DNA of 64,000 nucleotides. Origin: Gossypium raimondii (Eukaryota > Streptophyta > Magnoliopsida > Malvales > Malvaceae). A model generated the notes under the pieces. The model did no database searches, was not told the origin of the DNA, and saw only the letters and a program-made list of their open reading frames with translations. The stretch is taken from positions 42,689,733 to 42,753,732 of the forward strand of contig NC_068571.1 of the NCBI RefSeq assembly GCF_025698545.1. The letters are read 5' to 3'. A program made the translations under genes and the position numbers. Below, one piece after another: positions 40,701-53,545 of this stretch (position 1 is its first letter; every line of letters begins with the position of its first letter).

Positions 40701-41477
40701 TTGTTTATTAGTAGTGATAATTGTAATGAAAAGTATGTGTGTGATTTAATGTCGATAATGATAAATTTTATGAAATAGATTTTGATAATATAAAATGATG
40801 TAAAAATGAGAAGTGAAAATGAAATAATTTGAAATAGTGAAATAATATTTAAATTTAATTGAATACAAGTTATTGAAAAATATTTATGGATTTAGTGTAT
40901 GAAGTGAGTATTTAAAGACTCTAACGTAAATTGATTATAAAAAAACGAATTGACAATGGAAATTGATGATGGATAAATTATTAAAATGGAATGGGAAATT
41001 GAAATGAATGTGAAATAATTACTAAAAACTAATGTTGTAAGGTTTAGATATGAAATAGAATAAGTTATTGAATTGAGAATTTCATAAACGTGTTAATGAA
41101 TGGTATAGTCAATAAACATTGAATTAAATGGTAATTACGTATTAGTGTTAAACTTAGTGGCATTGAATTGTACGTGAATTAAATGGAAAATTGCTAGTGA
41201 TATGATTTAAATTGTGAGCATGAGAAATTGCAAATTGAATGAAATGGAAATGAAACATTGACTTGCATGAGTATGTATCGGGTCTCATAGGCCATATTTA
41301 TTAAGATTATAATATTTTGAGGATATGTTGTGAAAAGTTATAAAAGCATGTTAATAATTTTGAAGTTTTTAATTTAGATGAAATTTTATAACTCGGTTAA
41401 ATACATTTACAAGTGTATGTGTTCTAGTAATGCCTCGTACCCTATTCCGGTGTTGGATACGGGTAAGGGGTGTTACA
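37766..41477 (-). mobile_element. Gypsy-type solo LTR, 3712 bp, inside the LINE
   Basis: Plus-strand ends are TGTAACAACCCG and AAGGGGTGTTACA, flanked by GGAAT (37761-37765 and 41478-41482). On the minus strand it starts TGTAACACCCCTTACCCG, a form common to chromovirus-type LTRs. No internal genes are present. The sequence is rich in GAAATTGAAAT-like text and contains a 45-bp minisatellite (40236-40500). Unusually long for a solo LTR. Confidence 0.85.
40236..40500 (+). repeat. 45-bp minisatellite in solo LTR
   Basis: The motif GAYTCGGCACTTTGTGTGTC starts at 40281, 40326, 40371, 40416 and 40461, a period of exactly 45 bp, with (CTGTTA)n between copies and a partial copy before. Because 45 is a multiple of three, all six frames stay open through it. 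That explains the repetitive frames here, which are not genes. Confidence 0.85.
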
Positions 41478-41482
41478 GGAAT

Positions 41483-44400
41483 ACAGAGTGGTTTTCGACT
41501 TTCCTCCATTCTCGTATTTAATACTTACCCTACTCACATTCAGATCATTGTCCTTTACTCATTCATACAGAGCAGGAACGTAAGGAGATCCATAAGGCTT
41601 CATTTCTGTTTGAGGCATGGTAGTTACTAGAAAGTTCTTTTGAGAAGACAGTGTCAAACATTTGGGAAAAATCTGTAGGATCACTATCGGATAAACTTGA
41701 AAATTTAAAATAGGGAATTATTCAATGGGCAACTCAAATCTGAAAAGGAAAGGTAGGGATCAAACATAAGTTAAGTCGAAAATTAGAAATTTGTTAGAGG
41801 AGGACAGGAATGATGGGAATTTTATTGAAATTATAAACACAAAGATACATCTCAATCTAGAAATTGATAAAGATAAGGCATATTAGGAGCAAAGAGCACG
41901 TGCCAATTGGCTGAAATCGGGAGATAGAAACATGACATTCTTCCATAAGTGTGCCACTCAGTGAAATAGGACTAATACTATTAGAAGCTTACGCAATAAA
42001 AATGGAGAAAAAGTCAATGGTGTGGACGAGATGGAGATGGTAGCAAAAAACTTCTTTCAAGAGCTATTCACGTCAGGAGGAGGAAGCAACATCGAATTGT
42101 TCTTACAAGGAATTGAGAAATGCATTACTGAAGATGCAAATATACAGTTTACAACAAAGTACACTGCTAAAGAAATCTGGATAGCTTTGAAAGGAATGGG
42201 CCCTACAAAGGCTCCTAGAGACAACGACTTTCAAGCAATTTTCTTCCAAAAATGTTGGCACGTAATCAGTACAGAGGTAACCTCCTTTTGTTTGGAAATT
42301 TTAATTAAAGGCGGAGATTTGGAACTTCTAAATGTCACGAACATTGTATTGATACCCAAAATCTCTCAACCCACAAATAGGATAAATTTTAGACCTATTA
42401 ATTTATGCAATGTTCTTTACAAAGTAATAGTTAAGGTGGTAGCTAATAGATTTCAACATGTTTTTGACACATCTATAGATAATGCACAAAGTACCTTCAT
42501 TCCAGGATATTTAATTACTGATAACGTGCTTGTGGCCTATGAAATCATGCATACACTAAATAATAAAAGGGTTGGAAAAAAAGAGCACATGGAACTCAAG
42601 CTTGATATGAGTAAAGCTTATGACAGGGTAGAATGGGATTTTCTAAGGATTATGATTGAGCGAATACGTTTTGTGCAACCTTGGGTGGATTTTATAATGA
42701 AATGTATAACGACAGTCTCTTACTCAATCATTCTAAATAGAGGTAAATGAGAACGTTTTAGGCCAACGAGAGGACTTAATCAAAGGGACCCTCTTAGTCC
42801 CTTTCTTTTTCTAATTTGCTATGAAGGCCTCTCATCCCTCATGCATTCGGCATTGAGAATGGAAGCGCTTAAAGGGATAAAGGCTAGTAGGTATTTTTCA
42901 CATCTTCTTTGCGGATAAATTATGTTCTGGCCAGTGTGTGGCCAGTAAGAGAGCTCAACAGGTTAGAAGAATTTTAAAAACATATGAATTATGTTCTAGC
43001 CAGTGTGTGAACTTTGAAAAGTCCACCATATTTTTAGCACTAATACCTTAGAAGCTGATAGACAGTTGGTAACAAGATTGCTAGAAGTGAGAAGATCGAA
43101 TGATATTAAGAAGTATCTTGGTCTTCCCAATTTGGTAGGAAAGAAAAATAAGACATCCTTTCAAAGTTTAAAGGATCAAATTAAAAAGAAAATTGATGGA
43201 TGGAGTTTGAGATTCTTATCACAATGGGGTAAGGAAGTTTTCATCAAATCAGTCCTGCAAGCAATTCCTACCTATTCCATGACGTGTTTTTTATTACCAA
43301 AAACTTTATGTGGAGAAATGGAAGCGATAATAGCTAAGTATTTATGGCAGAAAGGACATGGGCGCAAAGGAATCCATTGGTGTAGCTGGGAGAAAATGTG
43401 TGAACTAAAACAGAAAGGTGGTTTGGGTTTTAATAATCTGGCCAAATTTAATGTGGCCCTACTCACCAAGCAAGGATGACGTCTAATTGAAAAACTAGAC
43501 TTGTTACTAGTACAGGTTCTAAAAGAAAAATATTATTTTTCTACTAATTTCCTATATGCTGAGCTAGGACGCACAACATCATACACATAGAAAAGTATTT
43601 GGGCAACAAAAAGTCTTTTCAATAAAGGTCTGAGTTGGAGAGTTGGTACAGGGGAAAGCATATTAATTAATGAGGATTCGTGGTTGCCCGGGGTAGACAA
43701 TTATAGAATATATAATCAAATTAATAACACAGACTTATCTACTGTTGCATGTTTAATTGACAGTACCAATAGAGTATGGAAGGAAGAGCTTATTCGTAAT
43801 ACCTTTGAGACAAATGATACAGACAGAATCTTACAGGTCCCATTAGCGAGAGACAAGCATGATGATATGATCATATAGCGCGGTGAGCCCTCGGGTACAT
43901 GCTCGGTTCAGAGTGCCTATAAACTATTACAGACCAAAAATACTACAACTAGATTTAATGTTCTACGGAACACAATAAAACAATTCTACAAACAACTATG
44001 GGAACTACAAATCCCTAACAAAATAAACATTATGCTCTGGAGAGTGTCTTGGAATTTCCTCCCCACGATGGTCAACTTATATGTTAGGAGATTGACCCAT
44101 AGCAACAAGTGCCCCAGATGCAAGGTGGGTATTGGAACCCTTTGGAATGTCTTTGCCGGATGCCCTACAATAGTAGAAATATGGAAAAACTTAAACTTTG
44201 ATTGTATAGTCCAAGGGGAATCAATAAATTGCTTAGAATGGCTTACATGGATTTTTAGCAAGTGTACTGAGCTCCAATGACGCTTGTTTGTCTGCGAAAT
44301 ATGGGTGCTTTGGCTTGACAGGAATAGAAATCTGCATGAAGGAAAATCTTACTCAGGAACAGAAGCAACAAATTTCACCAAACATTACATTTATGAACTG

Positions 44401-44880
44401 GATGGTTTGGCTGAAAGAAAGATTATCACCATTAGGGAAAAGGAGAAATGGAAATCACCTGATACCCTACCATTAAAATCAATTTCGATGCCTCGCTCGA
44501 CTGTATGAGCCTTAAATCGACATCTGCGATTATGGCATGAAATGCCAACAGAGAAGTCATGATTTTTAAATCTCGCTTTCCTACGGCGGTTGGCACGGCC
44601 TTTGACGTAGAAGCTATTGCATGTTTTGAAGTCATGCTCACAGGGATCGAAATGGGTTTCATAGATGTAATAGTGGAAGGAGACTCCAAATCCATCATCA
44701 ACAAATGTATGACAAGATCAATCAATAAATCACAAATCAGCGCGCATATCAGGGACATCCAAAAAGAAAAAGAAAGATTTCAATCACTAGTTTTTCACTT
44801 TGTTACTAGGTCGGCTAATTAGTTAGCCCATAACATAGCCACGACAAGCCTAAAGCAGAAAGAAATGGTTTACCTGATGG
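41483..44880 (+). pseudogene. LINE ORF2, rest: endonuclease end, RT, zf-RVT, RNase H-like
   Basis: Endonuclease/linker remnants run to about 41990. The RT domain (42022 to about 43000) includes GPTKAPRDNDFQAIFF, NVTNIVLIPKI, NFRPINLCNVLYKVI, AQSTFIPGYLITDNVL and LDMSKAYDRVEWDFL. A stop at 42748 and frameshifts follow. The catalytic FADD box survives only as FADK in a shifted frame (about 42905). Next come the RT thumb (43066-43479), a zinc-finger reverse-transcriptase domain (WRVSWNFLPTMVNLYVRRL, CPRC) at 43986-44280, and an RNase H-like tail (AFDVEAIACFEVMLTGIEMG) at 44550-44822. Dead copy. Confidence 0.85.
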
Positions 44881-44898
44881 GAGAGGTCCCCAGCTACT

Positions 44899-45520
44899 TA
44901 GGGGTGTGCAAAATTCGGGTAAAATCGAAAAAATTCGGTTAACCGACCGAATTTGATTAATTGGTCAATTAACCTAATTTTTTCGATCAGGGATCGGTTA
45001 ATTATTTTTTGATTTTTCGATTAACAGTTAATTCGGTTTGAAACCGGTCGGTTAACCGAATTTTTTCGGTTTAACCGAAAAAATTAATAAATAAAATTAT
45101 AATATATAAATAGGCCCACTATTCACCTAAACCCAATCTAAACACAAGTATTCAACCCAACCCAACCCAATCATAGGAATTATAAATAATTTAATAATTA
45201 AAAATAAAATTCTAAAACTAAGACTAAAACTAAAGTCTAAAAATAATTTAATTATATAGTGATTCAATTTGGTTAATTCGGTTAATTCGGATAATTCGGT
45301 TAATTCGGGTAATTCAGTTAATTCGGTTAATTTTTAACTAAAAATAAAAAAACATATAATTTTCAGTTAATTCGGTTAACCGGCCGAATTAACCGAAAAA
45401 ATTTCGGTTCGATTAATTTTTTTGAAAAAAAATTCTGTTTGGTTAACGGTTAAAGATTTTGAAAGGTCGGTTAATTCGGTTAATATTATTTCGGGTCGGT
45501 TAACTGAATGAACACCCCTA
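44899..45520. mobile_element. hAT-type MITE, 622 bp, inside the LINE
   Basis: Ends TAGGGGTGTGCA and GAACACCCCTA with a perfect 8-bp duplication CAGCTACT (44891-44898 and 45521-45528). The interior is largely inverted repeats of TTCGGTTAA/TTAACCGAA. No coding capacity. It differs from the elements at 2151 and 54599 in sequence, though the outer TAGGGGTG ends are alike. Confidence 0.9.
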
Positions 45521-46225
45521 CAGCTACTCTAAAGGGCAATTGGAAATGGAACGGCCAAGAGAACCAGATTGATGCGAATAGATGAAGAACTGATGAAAAG
45601 GGAGTTGAGAGGTCATCCCTCTAATCTCGTCACAAAACTCCCAGATTTCCGATTCCAACAAAATCCAAAAGACACTATTGAAAATGGGAAATTTGGAGAC
45701 AGATCACTAATGGCAGACTGAGATTATCAATACTTTTTATCTTATTTTATTATTTCACTTGCTTTAGTTCTAGAGTGTTCTACTTTGGTTTTGACGTTTG
45801 GACTCCAATTAGTTTTTTTTAGGATGATTACCTTTGTCTATGATAGGCTTATGCACTTGTTTGGGTTTATTTTGTTTTAATAAAAAGTTCCCAGTTTGAT
45901 TTCAAAAAAAAAAAAAAAAAATCTAAAGAGTTTTTTTAATGTTTTTCATTTTCTTTAACCAAAATTTTATCAATCAAAAGGTTATAGAAATATTATATTT
46001 AGAAGAAAACTAATGAAAAAAAGGAAGTTGGTTTGGAAAATGACTCGTTAGTGAAGAGAAGTTTTTTTTCTTTTTGGGTTTTACAAATTTATAAATGTGA
46101 AATGCCTTTATTTTAAAAAGCTGAAAGCTTTGATTTGAGGATCAAATTGATAGAATTTTTAAATGTGAAAGGTTAAATTTATTGAATTATTTAGAATTCG
46201 GATCAAATTGATATAACATGTAAGC

Positions 46226-46640
46226 AAAGGGGTTCATAGTTCGGTTAAAACTGAATTAACTGACAGAACCAATCTAATTCGGTTAATCGATCAGTGGCCG
46301 AATTTAGTTCGGCTGGAGGTCGATTAATGATTTTGTGAAATTTTGATTATCGGTTAATTTGATTTGAAATTGAGTAATTAACTGAATTAACCAATTAATA
46401 GAAATAAATAATATATATTATAAATAATTGTTAACTTTTTGTTTGGTTGTTAACTTTCAAGATTTATGTAGTGATTCTAATATTTTATTTGTTTTTTCCT
46501 TCATTTAAAGTTTTTGAACTATTTTAATCAAAATTAACGGAAATATTTCGATTCGATTAATGTATTTGAAGAAAATTTATGTTTACATTTTGGGTAATTC
46601 AATTAGGGTATTAACTGAACTAACCGCTTGAACACCCTAT
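46226..46640. mobile_element. Older relative of the TTCGGTTAA-type hAT MITE
   Basis: The left part has GGGGTTCATAGTTCGG and the right end TTGAACACCCTAT. The flanks are ATGTAAGC (46218-46225) and ATGTAAGT (46641-46648), an 8-bp duplication with one mismatch. The interior has the same CGGTTAAT/ATTAACCG repeats as 44899-45520 in degraded form. Confidence 0.65.
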
Positions 46641-46648
46641 ATGTAAGT

Positions 46649-48534
46649 ATCAATTCAACAACAGGAGACTAAAATATGAATAAATTCAAACATGAAGACC
46701 TAAATTAAAAGTTTTTTAAAAATAAATAACACAAACATGATTGGGTTACCGTTTGCCTTAGTGTTAGATTTTTGGGAATTTGAAATAAAAATAAAAAAAA
46801 TAAATGTGGCGATGGACTTAGTTTAAGGAGTTCATGTTTATTTATTTGAAAAATAAATAAACTACTACTCCAACAGAGAATACCCTGTAGTTTGCCGCCA
46901 TGTCGTCCTTGTTAGGCTAAAACGTGACAAGTCAAAACATTTGTTTCAAGTAAAAATAAGAATGAACTCCAATGCCACTATTTTAATATAAATTAATACA
47001 CCCTTAATAAATGTATGTTTCATTCTCTATTAATTTCTTACCTAATTTTATAGCAGCCACCTCTATTTTTGTTCCTTTGCATGTGGGCTAAACATTTGGT
47101 AATCCTTTTCTTTTAATTAAATATCATAATCATACCTCACCATGTTTTTAGTTCTTAAGATTTCTGAGATCTAATAATAAATGTATCATTTATTAATTAA
47201 TCCGTATAAATGTATAATTTTTAATACTCGGTGATCATTATATATTTGGATTATTTTAAAAATACAATTTTAAGTACCAATAAAATTTCGTCACATTATC
47301 AAATTTTAAAATAACACTCATCTACATCTACTATCTTCTTCAACTTAATTTAACTTTAATTAAATTACTTAAATAATTGTTTTTTAATTATAAACAAACA
47401 TATTTTTTATTTTATAATTTTAATTATTTTTTTCAGAAGTTGATATTTTTTATTTTTGTGAAACCAATTTTTTTAAAAAATAATTTCTAGATAGTGATTT
47501 TTTTTCTTTTTTTCATTTTAAATTGTTTTTATTTCACTTTTTAAAAGTAAATTGAATCTTCAATAATAAGAAATGTGTAAATTTTAAAGTTTCTATGTTA
47601 TTTAGTTTTTTTCTTTATTTTAATTACTTATGTTTAAAAAACTAATAATTTTATATCTTTAAATATAACGAAATTTTATTGATGACTTTTAAAATTATCC
47701 TTATATAAATTATTTTCCAAAAGTTGTATTAGAAACGCATCACGTGTTGAAAAGTAAAAGGAAAAGAAAAAGAAAAATCAAATTCCAAAATGGTGTGGAA
47801 TGTTTTGGGTAAAATTTGACATGTTTTAAATGTGGAGTCCATGCACTCCATATGATATGAGCAATGGAAAGTTGCCAATACCTCTGGAAGAATGATAAGT
47901 CATAAGAAATTTTATTAAATAAACACCAAAACTATTTTTTATTAAGGGAAATTTATTCATTTATTCTATTAATGACATTATATAAATCGAGGGAAAAAAC
48001 AGTCGTCGTAAGTGGTAAAGGACAAACTCTAACAACATAAAAGAAACTTCAACCTCAACATCAACATCAAATAAACATTATGACATGTTGACAATTGGCT
48101 CTTTTACAACTTAAGCATGAAATATTTGGAGTGATTGCAAGCACTTAATGCGATAGGGAAATCAGCCCCGGATAGTCCAAAGCGGCAGACAAAAATCAAC
48201 AAAAGAATTGAGCATCCACCACACTAGAGAGGATGACAACAAAACCATCCCTAAAATTACTTGAAAAAACAATACTAAAAATCATGATACAAGAGCAAAC
48301 AACTTCTAAAAGTAAAGACTTTTTAAAATAATAGAAAACAAATAAAAAACAACAACATAAAACTTAAAGAAAACATGTGCCCAAAAGTGACTCGTGAAAT
48401 TATTTATTATTTTGAAATACTCTCAAAATAGAAACAAATTAAGAAGCTAACAAAAAGCCACCCACTTTTAAGAGAAACTACTGGTGGCTGGTGAAATTTC
48501 AGCATCAACAGATACCATCATTTGTCCATTACAA
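46649..48534. other. ACO unit A flank, no gene
   Basis: Segments align with unit B: GCCGCCATGTCGTC...TTGTTAGGC at about 46893 versus 53948, and AAATGGTGTGGAAT at about 47788 versus 54036. The part from about 48000 (AGTCGTCGTAAGTGG onward) is absent from unit B and is probably another old insertion, type unknown. Confidence 0.45.
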
Positions 48535-48539
48535 TTTGT

Positions 48540-49169
48540 TGTTGGAACATTTTCAAATATTTATAGTATCTCAATAACTATAAATGAATGGGTGTAATTA
48601 ATCAAAAGATAAATCTTTTGGTCATTGGTCAAAAGTTATATCATTTGATTATTTAAATAAGAATTATAATTATTCAAAAAATATTATTTGAATAGTTGCA
48701 AAATTAAATGAATAATTATTATTATTTATTTATTCATAAAGACACCTATTGAAAGATGTCTCTATGAAGAGACAAGAAAATTCCTATAAATAGGAATGGG
48801 TTTTCATTTGGAAATATATCAACAAATTCTAATATTATTTCTTCTCTTCCTTCATTTTCTAATATTATTAGATTATTCTATAAAGTATTACTGCAGAAAT
48901 ACTTTGTAGAAATTGAGTTTTTGTTATACATTACTCAGTGCATAGTGGACTATTCTCGTCAGTGCAAAACGCAAATAGTCATTGGCTTCATTGTATCCTT
49001 GAGGTTAATTTGCTTGGAACTCATTTGCACACTGAAGATAAGTGGGGGTGAATATAACCTTAAAGATAGTGCCTTGATACACGCCTTGGAGCCTTGTCCT
49101 ATTTCTTCTTTTCTTTTCGAGTTCTGATCGTGTGTTCGAGATTTTCCTTACCGGAGTTTTGTACTAACA
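48540..49169 (+). mobile_element. Copia-type solo LTR, 630 bp
   Basis: Starts TGTTGGAACATTTTC, ends TTTTGTACTAACA, flanked by TTTGT (48535-48539 and 49170-49174). It contains a TATA box (CCTATAAATAGG, about 48783) and a plausible transcribed part. No interior. The small frame inside (48921-49127) is not a gene. Confidence 0.8.
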
Positions 49170-49479
49170 TTTGTGAAGGTAGCAAAGATATCCACAAAAT
49201 ATGTATGCAAATTGAAAAGAGAGAAGGCACGTGAAATAAATAAGGAGGAAAAAGAAAGAGAGAATTGATGGAAGGGAGAAAATAGAAAAGTTTTTAAAGT
49301 TTAATTTGCTTACTGACACCAAAATTTTTTTTAATTCTATAAGTAAAGTTTAAATATTATCACATTTTTCATTTTTATTTTTACTATGCCCTAAAAAAAC
49401 ATATCTCATCCTTAAAATCATGCTTGCATAATCTAAAACCTCCACTAACATACAGTGAAAAAACCAACCATAATAAATT

Positions 49480-49981
49480 CGCATAATGAATTATTTGACC
49501 TTTCAACTTTATATAAAAAATTCTTTTAGTTCTCAATTTAGTTTTTCACCTTTTTAGTTCCTAAACTTGCATTTTTTGTCAAATCACCTCAAAATGAATG
49601 GACATGTTAATACTTTTTAACTTTGTTGACGTTGCATAACATGATGACACGTCAACATTTAATTAATTTTTAAAAATTTTAAAAATTCAAGAAAATTTAT
49701 AAAAACTATTTTTCAAAATTAAAACCATTAAAATTATTACAAATTTATAAAAATTATAAAAAATATACTTTTAAAATTTAATTAAATGCTACATGTTATA
49801 TGCATGGCAATCCATGTGTATGCCACATCATTAAAGTTAACAAACATTAATTTTTCCATCCATTTTGGGGTGATTTGACAAAAAAAAATTCAAGTTAAAG
49901 GGTTAAAAGAGGCGAAAAATTAAATGGATGGCTAAAATGACATTTTTTTTTAAATTAGAGGGTCAAAAAAATCATTATGCT
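49480..49981. mobile_element. Mutator-type MITE with long inverted arms, 502 bp
   Basis: The ends GCATAATGAATTATTTGACC and GGTCAAAAAAATCATTATGC are inverted repeats. The similarity extends inward over roughly 100 bp on each side, for example TCAAATCACCTCAAAATG on the left against CATTTTGGGGTGATTTGA on the right. Flanks are the 9-bp duplication TAATAAATT (49471-49479 and 49982-49990), the size made by Mutator-like elements. No coding capacity. Confidence 0.8.
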
Positions 49982-49990
49982 TAATAAATT

Positions 49991-50939
49991 TGCTACTAGA
50001 AAGCAGGGACAATGCTAGAGGGGGTTGGAAGAGACCTCAACCCCTCTAAAATTTATGAAAAATTTAAGTTAGTATATGGTCCTCGAAAATGATAAAATTT
50101 TAATTTAATCCTTAAAAAAATTAAAAAGATATAAATTATTAAAATAATAAATTTATATATTAGTCCTCATAAAAATATGTAATTTAATTTCTTCTAAAAA
50201 AACTATTCGCCTTCACAGTATTAGAAGGAAAATAAAGAGTGGCATTAGTTTGATTTGAATTGATCCTTACTTGCATTACATCCATAATAGTGAGGACTTG
50301 ATCAAATAATAAGTTGATGTTTCATTCCTTTTATTCAAGTGGTCTTGAAAATTTCTGCTCTCTACTAATTTCTAACCTAATTTTGCTCCTTTTTTTAAAA
50401 AAAAAATGTTTAGCAGCCACCTTTGTTGTTTTTTTGTTTGTGTTTGTGTGGTTATCCTTTTCTGTGTTTTTTTTTAAAGCTAAAACAACTACTTTATTTG
50501 TTTTATATATATATGTAACTTTGTCAAAATTAAAAATTATAATGTGGATCTTAATCATAAAATAACAATACATATCAAGTTTGGTTATCTGTTTCTGGGT
50601 CTTATATGTTCGGTTAAAATTATATTGATTGATTTTTAAAAGAGTAGTAAATCAAAATTTGAAGGATCCCAAACTATAATTGTATCATACGAGGGAGTTG
50701 TTTCAATTTTTAATATGATCGCCCTTGTTTCCATTTTTAATATGCTTAATGTAATTACAGTCTATAAAGTACAATAGATGGAAAAATTATATTCAACTAA
50801 AATCCTAAAATCCAAACAATGTGAAGGCCTGGATGGCAATGATGTACCAATTATTAATCAATCCTAAAAGATGTTTAAATCATATCAATCAGCTAAATTT
50901 AATGTTGTATGTTTTTTTATGTATCATGATTTCTGATCT
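49991..50939. other. ACO unit A distal flank
   Basis: Parts at 50330-50580 and 50790-50880 align with unit B (54287-54490 and 56138-56180; shared TTAGCAGCCACCTT and ATCTTAATCATAAAATAAC). No gene. Confidence 0.45.
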
Positions 50940-51035
50940 TTGTTGTTTAATACAATGTCTAGAACTACAAATAGCCCCTTCTCCTCCTACATTGACAACA
51001 ATACCAATTTTAATTGAATTAAGACTTAATTAGTA
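50940..51035 (-). mobile_element. tRNA-derived SINE, copy 2 (partial)
   Basis: Shares ACAATGYYTAGAACTAC, ATAGCCCC, GACAACAATACCAAT and GAATTAAGACT with the other copies but lacks the middle block. The matching place in unit B (about 56180) has no SINE, so it inserted after the duplication. Confidence 0.55.
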
Positions 51036-51521
51036 AGAATAATTACATCAAATAATAGCTTTCTCAAAGGCAATGTTTCCTTTTATAGAACACGTAGTGG
51101 AAGACAGTTTATGATAAAAGCTAATGTTTAATTAAATAATGCAATCAAATTTATAACTAATTATTTTATAGTGAAGTGCAAGTGCATGAAGGTCGGCAGC
51201 TAGGATCGTCACTGTTTAGAGTATTAAATCAAAACACTCACCTAGGGTAAACATTGACTTCTTTTTTCTTTAATATTTTTTTCTCACACACTTAAAATAG
51301 ATTATTGCATATCTTGGCAACCCACCATTCCCTTTGTAAGCAATTTTATTCTATCAAATCTTTTATGGTAGAAATTGACAGGGTCCTCACTGTTTAGAAT
51401 AAAATAGATTATTCAATAGACTATAGTCAACATTGACTTCTTTTTTCTTTAATACACCATTACAAAGCTTAAAATAGACTAACAGATCAAACTCAAAGCT
51501 ACGTCAGGTATTGAATTCTCT

Positions 51522-52567
<1,046 letters not shown>

Positions 52568-52664
52568 CTAAAGAACTCTCAGAGTGAGGCTGTCTACGGT
52601 GGGGATGTTATTATGCAAAAGCTTAGATTTGTTTAATGCAGAAGGGAGGAAAGGGGTATGGGGC

Positions 52665-52672
52665 TATTTATA
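52665..52672 (-). promoter_or_regulatory. TATA box of ACO copy B
   Basis: Reads TATAAATA on the minus strand, about 122 bp from the ATG, the same place as in copy A. Confidence 0.65.
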
Positions 52673-52800
52673 GATAGTTACAAGTGAGGTTTAAAGGTAT
52701 ATAATTCAAGCGGATGTCGGCTTGTGGGTCAAAAATTAATAGTATCAACAAATTAACAAAGGAAGCGAGGAGGAAAATTGGAAAATAATACTACTATTAG

Positions 52801-53392
52801 TACATGCATAACTCCAATTTTAAAATCATTTCTTAATTAGATGTGATATTTAAAAAGTTTACAATTTAAATTCAATTTTTTTTAAATCATAACCTACTTT
52901 ACAAAGAGGTATGATTGAAAGCAAAATAATAAGATAAAATATTTAGATGGGTATACAATGAATATATTTATGAAAATTGCATTTTAATCTATTTTGTCAC
53001 AAATTAATTACGACTTTTCGAGTGATTATATTTAAATTTGTCACAATTTCAAATTTTTTTATCTATTTTTTATGTTGAATTGATTAAAGTTTTAATTAAT
53101 CAATGATTTCTAATTATTTTAAATAAAAGAAATTCAAACAAATGTTGGGGGGTTAAATCTATGCTAAAATTGAATTCCCTTGTTGAAGTAACGATCAACC
53201 CTTTGGTCCTTTGGGTCCATTGTTGGCATTTGGACACACATTTTGATGACTCTAAAAGAGTCATTTCTTTCTTGTTAATTTTGACCAAAATTTAAGTATC
53301 AGCAATTTCATTCCGTTCCACCGTCAAATAAATTTATGTTATATTTATTTGGTTAAAAAATATATTTTGTTAATAATTTTGTTATACATTCT
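52801..53392. other. ACO unit B upstream flank
   Basis: AT-rich, alignable with 31081-31700 of unit A. No gene. Confidence 0.5.
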
Positions 53393-53545
53393 GATTATAT
53401 ATTTTTTGTTTTACACAATGACTAAAATTACTATAGCCGCTCCCAACCTATAAATAAGAAGATAATGCGCTTCAGCGTACTCGAACCCACGTCCTTATGT
53501 ATTGACAACAATACCAATGTCAATCGAGTTAAGACTCAATCAGTA
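53393..53545 (-). mobile_element. tRNA-derived SINE, copy 3
   Basis: Minus strand: TGAGTCTTAACTCGATTG, then GTGGGTTCGAGTACGCTGAA (good B box), CTTATTTATAGGTTGGGAG, TTTTAGTCATTGTGT and an A-rich tail. Best preserved of the three copies. Confidence 0.7.

Larger units (their letters stand above)
35737..45920 (+). mobile_element. L1-type LINE, near full length, with two nested insertions
   Basis: Target duplication AAATCTAAAGAGTTTTTTTA (35717-35736 and 45919-45938), a GC-richer 5' leader, ORF1, ORF2 and a poly(A) tract (45904-45920) give the classic structure of a target-primed insertion. Without the solo LTR at 37766-41477 and the hAT element at 44899-45520 it would be about 5.8 kb, a normal full length for plant L1 elements. 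Both ORFs carry stops and frameshifts. Confidence 0.9.
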
